DNA of 12,985 nucleotides. Source: an uncultured Peptoniphilus sp. (GTDB lineage: Bacteria > Bacillota > Clostridia > Tissierellales > Peptoniphilaceae). Shown here one piece after another: positions 1 to 6,427 of this stretch. Within the stretch, counting starts at the first letter, position 1. Every line of letters starts with the position of its first letter. Both the position numbers and the translations under genes were made by a program. Below the pieces are notes generated by a model, which saw only the letters and a program-made list of their open reading frames with translations, searched no databases and was not told where the DNA came from. The stretch spans positions 1-12,985 of the forward strand of contig CAMYEJ010000024.1 in assembly GCA_947254665.1 (NCBI GenBank), in the 5' to 3' direction.

Positions 1-106
1 AAGAAAGTGTTTTCAAATAAATTAACGTAATCTTTAAAATTATGTTGATTTTATCCAATATGCAAATTTTGCAAATAAATTTTTTAAAAAAATATTGTTT
101 TCCCTA

Positions 107-135
107 TTGTAATTTATTATTTGCTGTGAGATAAT
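107..135 (+). promoter_or_regulatory. Predicted sigma-A promoter of the fucose operon
   Basis: A -35 hexamer TTGTAA (107-112) and a -10 hexamer GATAAT (130-135) are separated by exactly 17 nt. The -10 is preceded by TGA (127-129), an extended -10 element. Transcription would start near 141-143 and give a leader of about 70 nt before the first gene. The rest of 1-106 is A/T-rich and holds no gene that I can recognise. Confidence 0.7.
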
Positions 136-145
136 TTCTTTACAA

Positions 146-176
146 TCGTAAATGCGAAGTAAATTCCTATTTACGA
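146..176. promoter_or_regulatory. Perfect 8+8 inverted repeat, candidate operator
   Basis: TCGTAAAT (146-153) and ATTTACGA (169-176) are exact reverse complements with a 15-nt spacer, so their centres are 23 bp apart, about two helical turns. The repeat lies just downstream of the predicted transcription start and upstream of the ribosome binding site, where a repressor could block elongation. The IclR-family protein encoded at 5609-6373 is the obvious candidate ligand, which is inference. As RNA it could also fold into a weak hairpin. Confidence 0.5.
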
Positions 177-214
177 AATTTAAAAAAATAAATTTGTATT
201 TTTAGGAGGACATT

Positions 215-1006
215 ATGGACTTACGTTTAGAAGGAAAAGTTGTAATTGTAACAGGAGGTTTCAAAGGTATAGGAAAAGCGATTGCTTTACAATGTGCTAG
301 AGAAGGAATGATCCCTGTAGTTTTAAATAGAAAGAATGATGCTGCAGAACCTTTTGAAAAAGAACTTAAAGAAATAACAGATAAATATTCAATTTATTTC
401 ATCGACTTAAATAATACAGATGAAATAAAACCAATCGTTGAAGATGTTGTGAAAAAATACGGAAGAATTGACGGAATTGTTAACAACGCTGGAAGAAATG
501 ACAATTTAGATTTGGAAAGCAATGGTTGGAAAGAATTCGAACACTCTCTTCACAACAATCTAACTCATTATTATGAACTTGTTCATCAATCAGTAGAATA
601 CCTAAAGAAATCTAAGGGAGCAATCGTAAATATTTCTTCTAAGACTGCTCTTACAGGTCAAGGAAAGACTAGTGCTTACGCTGCTGCTAAGGGAGCTATT
701 CTAGGTCTTACTAGAGAATGGGCGGCTGCTCTTATAAAGGATAGCGTTAGAGTAAATGCAATTGTAGTTGCAGAAGCTTGGACCCCACTTTATGCTGATT
801 GGATTAAAACATTTGGAGATGAAAAGGCTCAACAAGAAAGACTTTCTCTAATCACTGATAGAATCCCTCTTGAACACAGAATGACTGAACCTTCAGAAAT
901 TGCTGATACTGTAGTATTCTTACTTTCTGAAAGAGCTTCTCATACAACTGGTCAATGGGTATATGTTGACGGTGGATATTGCCACCTTGACAGAGCTTTA
1001 GATTAA
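215..1006 (+). CDS. SDR-family sugar dehydrogenase, probable L-fucose 1-dehydrogenase
   Basis: A 263-aa classical short-chain dehydrogenase/reductase. The Rossmann dinucleotide motif TGGxxGIG is at residues 13-20, NNAG at 90-93, Asn115, the catalytic Ser at 141/142, and YxxxK at 155-159. The end of beta-strand 2 reads NRK (38-40); basic residues there usually favour NADP+ over NAD+. AGGAGG at 204-209 lies 5 nt before the ATG and fixes the start. It is the first gene of the operon and is followed after 12 nt by a FucP-type permease and then by a lactonase, so oxidation of L-fucose (perhaps also D-arabinose) at C1 to the lactone is the most economical role. The C. jejuni fucose locus has an SDR in the equivalent position (Cj0485). 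The SDR fold is certain; the substrate is inferred from context. Confidence 0.82.
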   Translation: MDLRLEGKVVIVTGGFKGIGKAIALQCAREGMIPVVLNRKNDAAEPFEKELKEITDKYSIYFIDLNNTDEIKPIVEDVVKKYGRIDGIVNNAGRNDNLDLESNGWKEFEHSLHNNLTHYYELVHQSVEYLKKSKGAIVNISSKTALTGQGKTSAYAAAKGAILGLTREWAAALIKDSVRVNAIVVAEAWTPLYADWIKTFGDEKAQQERLSLITDRIPLEHRMTEPSEIADTVVFLLSERASHTTGQWVYVDGGYCHLDRALD

Positions 1007-1018
1007 TCGGAGAATAAT

Positions 1019-2290
1019 ATGGCGGATAATAAACAAATAAAAGAACTTAGAGGATCTAAGGCTGGTCTTGCTATCGTTCTTGTGACTTCACTATTCTTTG
1101 TGTGGGGTCTTACAATGAACTTAGTAAACGCGCTTTACTCCCCTATGGGAAATTATATGCAACTAAGCGGAACCGAAACTTCCCTTCTACAAGTTGCTTA
1201 CTTTGGAGCTTACTTCTTTTTATCAATCCCAGCTTCAATAATTTCTAGAAAACATGGTTACAAAGCCGGAATAATAACTGGACTATTCCTATTTATAGTT
1301 GGTTCACTTTTAACAATTCCCGCTACAAATTCTATGAGCTATTCTCTTTTCTTGTTGGCAATGTTTGTTATAGCTTGTGGGTCTGCAACTCTTGAAACAA
1401 ATTGCAATCCATACATCACAAAACTTGGCGACCCACAAAATGAATCTATGAGAATTAACTTAGCTCAATCATTTAATGGTGTTGGTAATATAGTTGGACC
1501 TTTTATTCTTGGTAATATAATCGGACAAACTGTAAAGTTTGGAGATCCTGGATTTGAAGAAGCAAAACTAGAGTTTTTAACTCAAACAAAAGGAATATAT
1601 ATCGTAATTGCAATCGCATTAATTCTAATAATTGCAGTATTCTTCTTTGCAAATCTTCCATCTCCTCCAGGAGATGCTGAAGAAGAAGTAAAGGATGAAA
1701 AGACTGGCGAAATAATAAAAAGACTTATGTCAAGAAGCCACTTCGTGCTTGGAATTATTGCAGAATTTATATTCATCGGACTTCAAGTTGGTGGAATGGC
1801 ACTATTCTCTGGATATGCTGCAGCTCACTGGGACGGAATGACTTCCGGTACAGCTACAAAATATCTAGCGATTCTTTCTTTGCTATTTACAATTGGACGT
1901 TTTGTAACTACTCCACTTATGAAGAAGTTTGAAGCAGGTAAAATATTAGGAGTTTACATGACCATCTCTGCAATTTGTATGACTACAGTTGCACTAGGAC
2001 TTGGTAAACTTTCAGTTATTTTATTCATGGGAGCATACCTATTTATATCAATAGGATTCCCTACTATCTTCTCCCTTGCTCTTACTAATATTACAGGAAG
2101 CGATGCTAAGACTGGATCTAGTATGCTTGTAATGAGTATAGTGGGAGCTGCACTTATTCCTCTATTCATGAGTGCTATTGGAGATAAATTCGGAATCCAA
2201 GCTGCAATGTGGTTTGCAGTTCCAGGATTTTTATACTGTGCTTGGTACGGATTTAAAGGTTCAAAGAAAAATTTAGAGGTTGTTAAATAA
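1019..2290 (+). CDS. fucP: FucP-type L-fucose:H+ symporter (MFS, FHS family)
   Basis: A 423-aa hydrophobic protein with about 12 membrane segments and a central cytoplasmic acidic loop (about residues 215-235, PPGDAEEEVKDEK). It follows E. coli FucP (438 aa, recalled sequence) along its length: SLFFxWG in TM1 (24-30), GYKAGIITGLFL (80-91), LETxxNPY (125-132), RxNLAQxFNxxG (145-155), and near the C-terminus FPTIFSL and GSSxxVMxIxG. E. coli Glu135 corresponds to Glu126, but E. coli Asp46 corresponds to Asn37. A weak GGAG at 1009-1012 precedes the ATG by 6 nt. The stop codon overlaps the next start by 1 nt (TAATG), which suggests translational coupling. Import of L-fucose across the cytoplasmic membrane is very likely; a related 6-deoxy sugar or D-arabinose cannot be excluded. 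Confidence 0.88.
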   Translation: MADNKQIKELRGSKAGLAIVLVTSLFFVWGLTMNLVNALYSPMGNYMQLSGTETSLLQVAYFGAYFFLSIPASIISRKHGYKAGIITGLFLFIVGSLLTIPATNSMSYSLFLLAMFVIACGSATLETNCNPYITKLGDPQNESMRINLAQSFNGVGNIVGPFILGNIIGQTVKFGDPGFEEAKLEFLTQTKGIYIVIAIALILIIAVFFFANLPSPPGDAEEEVKDEKTGEIIKRLMSRSHFVLGIIAEFIFIGLQVGGMALFSGYAAAHWDGMTSGTATKYLAILSLLFTIGRFVTTPLMKKFEAGKILGVYMTISAICMTTVALGLGKLSVILFMGAYLFISIGFPTIFSLALTNITGSDAKTGSSMLVMSIVGAALIPLFMSAIGDKFGIQAAMWFAVPGFLYCAWYGFKGSKKNLEVVK

Positions 2291-3084
2291 TGAAAAATAA
2301 AATTATAGATACCCACTTTCACGTATGGGATTTAGAAAAGCAAGATCTTCCATGGCTTGAAGGTGTTGACGAAGTTCTAAAGAGAACTTTTACTTTTGAA
2401 GAATTATTAAATAATTATAATGAAATAGATGGAATAGATTTTATGGGCGGAATTTACGTTGAAATAGATGGCAAAGACCCAATACAAGAAGACGAAATAA
2501 TATATGATCTATGTAAGAAAAACAAAAAAATTCTAGCTACAATGATGAAGTCTAAGGTTTCCCCTACTATGAGAGTCCCTGCTTTTGCAACAGGAATTAG
2601 AGAACCTCTACACACAGAAGATGCTCCTAAGGGAAGATGCCTAGAAGAATCATTCATAGAAGGCTTAAAGAATCTTTCTAAGAAGAACATGCCTTTTGAG
2701 TCTTGCAACAGAGTTCTTGAACTTGAAGATTTCTATAAGACAGCTAAGAGCCTTCCTGAAGAAACATTTATTTTAAACCACTTGGGAAATGTCGTAGAGT
2801 TGTCTGAAGAATACAAATCTGTAATGCAAAAATTTGCAAAACTTGACAATGTCTATGTTAAAGTTTCAGGTTATTCTACAAAGGATAAAGAATTTGTAAA
2901 AGAACTTTTAAAATTTGTAAAAGAAACTTTTAGAAGCGATAGACTAATGTATGCGTCTAACTGGCCTGTAGTAGAACTATATTCAAACTTCAAAGAACAT
3001 CTCTTAATCTTACTTGAAGAGTTCAAAGACGACGAAGATTTCTTCTATAAGAACGCAATTAGATGCTATAATTTAGATGTATAA
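2290..3084 (+). CDS. Amidohydrolase-family sugar lactonase, probable L-fucono-1,5-lactonase
   Basis: A 264-aa TIM-barrel amidohydrolase of the COG3618 (amidohydrolase 2) type. The N-terminal metal motif DTHFHVWD has His9 and His11. GIREP is at 102-106, LNHLGN with His164 at 162-167, KVSG at 191-194, and the typical C-terminal helix KNAIRCYNL at 254-262. The usual GSDWP metal/catalytic motif reads ASNWP (222-226), so Asn224 replaces Asp. The protein should hydrolyse the lactone made by the first gene to the aldonate. The ATG overlaps the permease stop codon, and an AGAGG at 2275-2279 serves as ribosome binding site. The length is near normal for the family. Lactonase function is inferred from family and context. 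The Asp-to-Asn change could alter chemistry, although Asn variants also occur in this superfamily. Confidence 0.78.
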   Translation: MKNKIIDTHFHVWDLEKQDLPWLEGVDEVLKRTFTFEELLNNYNEIDGIDFMGGIYVEIDGKDPIQEDEIIYDLCKKNKKILATMMKSKVSPTMRVPAFATGIREPLHTEDAPKGRCLEESFIEGLKNLSKKNMPFESCNRVLELEDFYKTAKSLPEETFILNHLGNVVELSEEYKSVMQKFAKLDNVYVKVSGYSTKDKEFVKELLKFVKETFRSDRLMYASNWPVVELYSNFKEHLLILLEEFKDDEDFFYKNAIRCYNLDV

Positions 3085-3089
3085 TATGG

Positions 3090-3107
3090 GGCAGTCTTTG
3101 GACTGCC
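3090..3107 (+). other. Intercistronic hairpin within the fucose operon
   Basis: GGCAGTC (3090-3096) and GACTGCC (3101-3107) form a perfect 7-bp, G/C-rich stem with a TTTG tetraloop. It lies in the only sizeable gap of the operon (45 nt). No U-tract follows; the next bases are TGTTCAAATTG, and then the AAAGGA ribosome binding site (3119-3124). It is therefore unlikely to be an efficient intrinsic terminator. An mRNA processing or stability element that sets different levels for the upstream and downstream cistrons is more plausible. Confidence 0.6.
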
Positions 3108-3129
3108 TGTTCAAATTGAAAGGATATTT

Positions 3130-4026
3130 ATGAAAGCAAAAATAATAACACCTACCGTTACAATCTTTGATAAAGACGGAAAAATAGATTTGGAAGGAAA
3201 TAAATTATTAGTTAAATATTTAATAGATAATGGAGTTGATGGGGCTGTTCCTCTTGGAAGCAGCGGAGAATTTACAGCAGTATCTCTACAAGATAAAAAG
3301 GATTTGATTAAACTTTATGTAGACGAATCTCAAGGAAAGCTAGATTTAATACCTGGTACAAATTCTCTAGATATAGATGAATGTATAGAACTTTCTAACT
3401 ATGCTATCTCTCTTGGAGTTAAGGGAGTGCTTATACTTCCTCCATTCTACTATGGAATAAGCCAAGAAGAAGTCTTCCATTACTTCGATGTGCTTGCACA
3501 AAAGATAAATGGAGATATCTATATCTACAACTTCCCTGCGAGAACAGGTTTTGATATGAGTGCTACTACCACTTATGAGCTTGCAAAAAAACATAAAAAT
3601 ATAAAAGGAATGAAAGATTCTACCGGAAATCTAACTCATACAAAAGAAGTAATTTTAAAAGTTAAAGATCTTAGAGATGACTTTGAAGTATATTCTGGAT
3701 ATGACGATCACTTCGTTCCAAATATTATTGCAGGCGGAAATGGTTGTATAGCGGCTCTTTCAAACTTTGAACCTAGACTATGGTCTGATTGGGTACTTGC
3801 AATAAATGAAGGAAATTATGAAAAAGTTAGATCTATCGGAAATATCATCGACAGACTAATGCCTTTATACAGTGTTGAAATGAACTTCTCCCATATTTTC
3901 AAGAAGTTCTTAATCGATGACGGACTAAATATTTGTGATTACACTATCTTCCCATTTGAAGAGTTAGACGACAAAACTTATGAATTTGCAAAAAATCTAA
4001 GAAAAACAGTTATATCTAGGAGGTAG
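3130..4026 (+). CDS. DHDPS/NAL-family aldolase, probable 2-keto-3-deoxy-L-fuconate aldolase
   Basis: A 298-aa class I pyruvate-dependent aldolase of the DapA/NanA superfamily and of typical length. The pyruvate-carboxylate motif GSSGE is at 43-47, the catalytic Tyr133 lies in YNFPARTG (133-140), and the Schiff-base Lys162 is in GMKDSTG (160-166). The phylogenetically variable C-terminal half should set aldehyde specificity. The operon context argues against lysine biosynthesis. With a dehydrogenase, lactonase and dehydratase alongside, cleavage of 2-keto-3-deoxy-L-fuconate to pyruvate and L-lactaldehyde is the expected reaction. AAAGGA (3119-3124) precedes the ATG. The gene ends with an AGGAGG (4018-4023) that doubles as the ribosome binding site of the next gene. 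The family is certain; the substrate is inferred. C. jejuni has a DapA-like gene (cj0481) in its fucose locus. Confidence 0.83.
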   Translation: MKAKIITPTVTIFDKDGKIDLEGNKLLVKYLIDNGVDGAVPLGSSGEFTAVSLQDKKDLIKLYVDESQGKLDLIPGTNSLDIDECIELSNYAISLGVKGVLILPPFYYGISQEEVFHYFDVLAQKINGDIYIYNFPARTGFDMSATTTYELAKKHKNIKGMKDSTGNLTHTKEVILKVKDLRDDFEVYSGYDDHFVPNIIAGGNGCIAALSNFEPRLWSDWVLAINEGNYEKVRSIGNIIDRLMPLYSVEMNFSHIFKKFLIDDGLNICDYTIFPFEELDDKTYEFAKNLRKTVISRR

Positions 4027-4028
4027 TT

Positions 4029-4319
4029 ATGAAGTACGCTCTTAAGGTTAGCGAAAAAGATAATGTTGTAACAGTTTTAAGCCAAGTAAAAAAAGGCGAA
4101 ACCGTAAGTTATTTAGATAATAAAGAAAAAAGAGAAATTGTAGCGCAAAATGATATACCTATATATCATAAAATCGCTATTCTCGATATAAAAACAGATG
4201 AAGACATCGTAAAATATGGAGAAAATATAGGAAGAGCAAGCATTGATATTGCTAAGGGAGCCCATGTTCATACACATAATGTAAAAGCTCATAGAGAAAA
4301 TCTGGAAGAAAAAGAATGA
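4029..4319 (+). CDS. Small subunit of a split UxaA-type sugar-acid dehydratase (SAF domain)
   Basis: A 96-aa protein matching the N-terminal SAF domain of altronate dehydratase (UxaA/GarD family). It has YHKIAILDI (46-54), KYGENIGRASIDI (62-74) and the hallmark HVHTHNV (79-85), whose histidines are thought to contribute to the metal/substrate site. In UxaA proper this module is fused to the catalytic part; here it is a separate cistron ending 9 nt before the large subunit, so the two should be made together and assemble. AGGAGG (4018-4023) lies inside the end of the aldolase gene, with only 2 nt between the two coding regions. The C. jejuni fucose locus has the same split arrangement (Cj0482/Cj0483). 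The proposed role is dehydration of L-fuconate together with the next gene product. Confidence 0.82.
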   Translation: MKYALKVSEKDNVVTVLSQVKKGETVSYLDNKEKREIVAQNDIPIYHKIAILDIKTDEDIVKYGENIGRASIDIAKGAHVHTHNVKAHRENLEEKE

Positions 4320-4331
4320 GGTGATAAATTG
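4318..4331 (+). promoter_or_regulatory. Ribosome binding site and TTG start of the dehydratase large subunit
   Basis: GAGGTGAT (4318-4325) overlaps the stop codon of the small subunit and is followed at a normal distance by TTG (4329-4331). No in-frame ATG or GTG lies nearby. The protein family begins with a conserved (F)xGYxRxDGRxGxRN segment, which here starts three residues after this TTG. That makes TTG the most credible initiation codon. Confidence 0.75.
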
Positions 4332-5498
4332 AGAACTTTTTGGGGTTATAGAAGAGAAGATGGAAGAATAGGAATTAGAAATCACGTTTTAATTCTGCCT
4401 GCAAGTATTTGTGCATCAGATACTACAAGGCTTATAGCTTCCAATTTAAATGGTGCAGTTACTTTCAATTTACAACTTGGTTGTTCCCAAGTAGGACAAG
4501 ACTTCGAACTAACACTTGATACTCTAGCAGGATATGGAGCAAATCCTAATATCTACGGAGTAATAATAGTAGGTCTTGGCTGCGAAACAGCACAAGCAAG
4601 CTTAGTAAAAGAAAAGATTTTGGAAAGAACTAAAAAACCTATAGAAACATTGGTTATACAAGAAGAAGGCGGAACTTTAAAGACCATTGCAAAGGCTCAA
4701 AGTTTGGCAAAGAAAATGATCGGAGATGCAGCACTTGTTAAAAGAGAAGAATTTCCACTTTCAGAGCTAATACTTGGTACTAACTGTGGAGGCTCAGATA
4801 CAACATCAGGTATTGCAGCAAATCCTACAATAGGTGAAGTTAGTGATAAGTTGGTAGCAATGGGCGGAACTTCTGTGCTATGTGAAACTACAGAATTTAT
4901 AGGTGCAGAGCATATACTAGCAAGAAGAGCTAAGAATAAAGAAGTACACGACAAGCTCTATGAAATAATAAATAATTACGAAGAAAAAATAAAACATGAT
5001 ACTGGGCTAGATGTACGTGATGGAAATCCATCTCCTGGTAATATAGAAGGTGGGCTGACCACCCTAGAAGAAAAGTCTCTTGGATGTATTCACAAAGGCG
5101 GATCTTCTATAATAAATAATATCTACGATTACTCTAAACAAATAAAAGGTAAAGAAGGTCTAGTTATAATGGATACTCCTGGAAATGATGCTTCTTCTGT
5201 AGGAGGAATCATAGCAGGAGGATGTCAACTTGTAGTATTCTCTACAGGAAGAGGAACTCCAACAGGTCACGCAATCGCTCCAGTAATCAAGATAACCGGA
5301 AATAGCGAAACCTATGCAAAGATGTCTGACAATATAGATTATGACGCAAGCAAAATCATAACAGAAAACAAAAGCATCGAACAAGCAAGCGAAGAACTAT
5401 TAGACCTAATAGTAGATGTATGTAATGGTAAATTAGTACAAGCAGAGCTCTTGGGATACACAGAAACAGCAATCCAAAGAGCATCCGCATTCGTATAA
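4329..5498 (+). CDS. Large subunit of a split UxaA-type sugar-acid dehydratase, probable L-fuconate dehydratase
   Basis: A 389-aa homologue of the C-terminal catalytic region of altronate/galactarate dehydratases (UxaA/GarD). It starts with WGYRREDGRIGIRNH (5-19). It then has LGCS (50-53), GLGCE (82-86), GTNCGGSDTTSGIAANP (150-166), a segment ending SPGN (235-238) followed by TTLEEKSLGC (244-253), MDTPG (281-285) and STGRGTPTGHAIAP (305-318). The conserved Cys, Glu and Asp positions are those expected of the iron/manganese-dependent family. It lacks the SAF domain, which the preceding gene supplies. Context (fucose permease, lactonase, keto-acid aldolase) points to a deoxy-aldonate such as L-fuconate rather than altronate; no uronate isomerase, UxaB or KDG kinase is present. 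It is the last gene of the operon, and a terminator begins 8 nt after the stop. The family is certain; the substrate is inferred. Confidence 0.83.
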   Translation: MRTFWGYRREDGRIGIRNHVLILPASICASDTTRLIASNLNGAVTFNLQLGCSQVGQDFELTLDTLAGYGANPNIYGVIIVGLGCETAQASLVKEKILERTKKPIETLVIQEEGGTLKTIAKAQSLAKKMIGDAALVKREEFPLSELILGTNCGGSDTTSGIAANPTIGEVSDKLVAMGGTSVLCETTEFIGAEHILARRAKNKEVHDKLYEIINNYEEKIKHDTGLDVRDGNPSPGNIEGGLTTLEEKSLGCIHKGGSSIINNIYDYSKQIKGKEGLVIMDTPGNDASSVGGIIAGGCQLVVFSTGRGTPTGHAIAPVIKITGNSETYAKMSDNIDYDASKIITENKSIEQASEELLDLIVDVCNGKLVQAELLGYTETAIQRASAFV

Positions 5499-5505
5499 AA
5501 ATAAC

Positions 5506-5534
5506 AAGAGCCATCGGCTCTTTTATTTTTTTTT
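5506..5534 (+). terminator. Intrinsic terminator of the six-gene operon
   Basis: AAGAGCC (5506-5512) and GGCTCTT (5516-5522) form a 7-bp stem with an ATC loop, followed by a long T-tract interrupted by a single A (5521-5534). This is a textbook Rho-independent terminator placed directly after the dehydratase gene. It separates the operon from the regulator gene. Confidence 0.88.
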
Positions 5535-5543
5535 GAATTAATA

Positions 5544-5549
5544 TATAAT
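5544..5549 (+). promoter_or_regulatory. Possible -10 element for the IclR-type regulator gene
   Basis: TATAAT occurs at 5544-5549, about 60 nt upstream of the regulator start. The expected -35 position (about 5521-5526) falls within the T-tract of the preceding terminator and matches the consensus poorly. A second candidate, GATAAT at 5582-5587, has no good -35. The stretch is so A/T-rich that either match could be chance. Confidence 0.3.
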
Positions 5550-5608
5550 ATATAAGATTAAATACAAAAACAGATTACACTGATAATGTAGTTTATAAAG
5601 GAGTAACA

Positions 5609-6373
5609 ATGCACAAGCCAACACAGAGAGTTTTGCAAATACTTTTGGCAATAGCTTCTGAAAAAGAAGAACTCACCCTAAGTGAAATCTCAGACAAGAC
5701 AAATATTCCTAAAAGTACAATCTCGCCAATCTTATCTACAATGGTAGACCTAAAATTTTTATCAAGAAAAGATAATATGAAGTATAAAATAGGGATAAAT
5801 ACATTTATCGCTGGAGAATCATACTTGGAATCCACTTCCCTATTAGAAATGATAAAGACAAATATGGCAGAAATAGTAAAAGAGTGCAACGAAATTTGCC
5901 AGCTAGGAATAATACAAAACAACAAAGTTTTCTATATAGCAAAAAAAGAACCTACCCAATCAATCCAACTTATGAGTTACGTTGGCAAATTCTTGCCAAT
6001 ATACTCAACTGCACTGGGAAAAGTATTGATATATAAAAAATCTAATGAGGAAATAAGAGAATTAATCGGAACAACTCTAGACCCTCTTACAGAATATACT
6101 ATTACTGATATGGGTGCCTTTCTAGAAGAAATTGAAAGAGTCAAATCAAGAGGATACTCCTATGACATTCAAGAAACTAGTCTAGATGCGAGATGTGTAG
6201 CAGTTCCAATCGAAAAAGATAACAAGGTCATCGCAGCAATAAGTGTGTCTGTTCCTACATTTAGAAGTAGTGACGAAAAATTAAATGGCATTTTAGAAAT
6301 TTTGTTAAAATATAAAAATAAGATTGAAGAATCTTTTGGATACTCAATCTTTAAAAACGAAGACTTGATTTAA
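5609..6373 (+). CDS. IclR-family transcriptional regulator, probable fucose-locus regulator
   Basis: A 254-aa protein with both IclR modules. The N-terminal winged helix-turn-helix covers about 5-65, with LSEISDKTNIPKSTISPIL at about 24-42 as the HTH. The C-terminal GAF-like effector domain (about 80-250) has the family signatures PxYSTALGKVL and GYSYDxQExxxxxRCVAVPI. AAGGAG (5598-5603) precedes the ATG by 5 nt. The gene lies between the catabolic operon and fucO, so local control of both is likely; the ligand could be fucose, fuconate or the keto-deoxy acid. The C. jejuni fucose locus also carries an IclR-type gene (cj0480c). Whether it activates or represses cannot be told from sequence. 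The family call is secure; the regulon is inferred. Confidence 0.88.
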   Translation: MHKPTQRVLQILLAIASEKEELTLSEISDKTNIPKSTISPILSTMVDLKFLSRKDNMKYKIGINTFIAGESYLESTSLLEMIKTNMAEIVKECNEICQLGIIQNNKVFYIAKKEPTQSIQLMSYVGKFLPIYSTALGKVLIYKKSNEEIRELIGTTLDPLTEYTITDMGAFLEEIERVKSRGYSYDIQETSLDARCVAVPIEKDNKVIAAISVSVPTFRSSDEKLNGILEILLKYKNKIEESFGYSIFKNEDLI

Positions 6374-6394
6374 AAGTAAATTAAATAAAAAAAT

Positions 6395-6427
6395 AAACTC
6401 TCCTAGTCTAGCTAGAAGAGTTTTTTA
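6395..6427. terminator. Bidirectional terminator between the regulator and fucO
   Basis: AAACTCT (6395-6401) pairs with AGAGTTT (6417-6423). After one mismatch, CTAG (6403-6406) pairs with CTAG (6412-6415) around a 5-nt loop. A T-tract follows on the plus strand (6421-6427). An A-run precedes on the plus strand (6387-6397), which is a U-tract for minus-strand transcripts. The hairpin therefore serves the convergent regulator gene and fucO. Confidence 0.82.

Noticed and set aside
61..76. TGCAAAT direct repeat (61-67, 70-76) as a regulatory site
   Set aside because: It lies well upstream of the predicted promoter in A/T-rich DNA. A 7-bp repeat there is not convincing alone.
135..160. CcpA (cre) site in the fucose-operon leader
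   Set aside because: The bases around the central CG do not fit the cre consensus; the required TG and purine positions are missing.
3130..4026. DapA annotation (lysine biosynthesis)
   Set aside because: Superfamily motifs alone cannot separate DHDPS from keto-acid aldolases. The gene sits in a catabolic operon with no other lysine gene nearby.
4029..5498. Reading the two UxaA-type genes as hexuronate (altronate) catabolism
   Set aside because: No uronate isomerase, tagaturonate reductase, KDG kinase or uronate transporter is present, whereas FucP-, lactonase- and FucO-type genes are. The operon context fits a fucose-type route much better.
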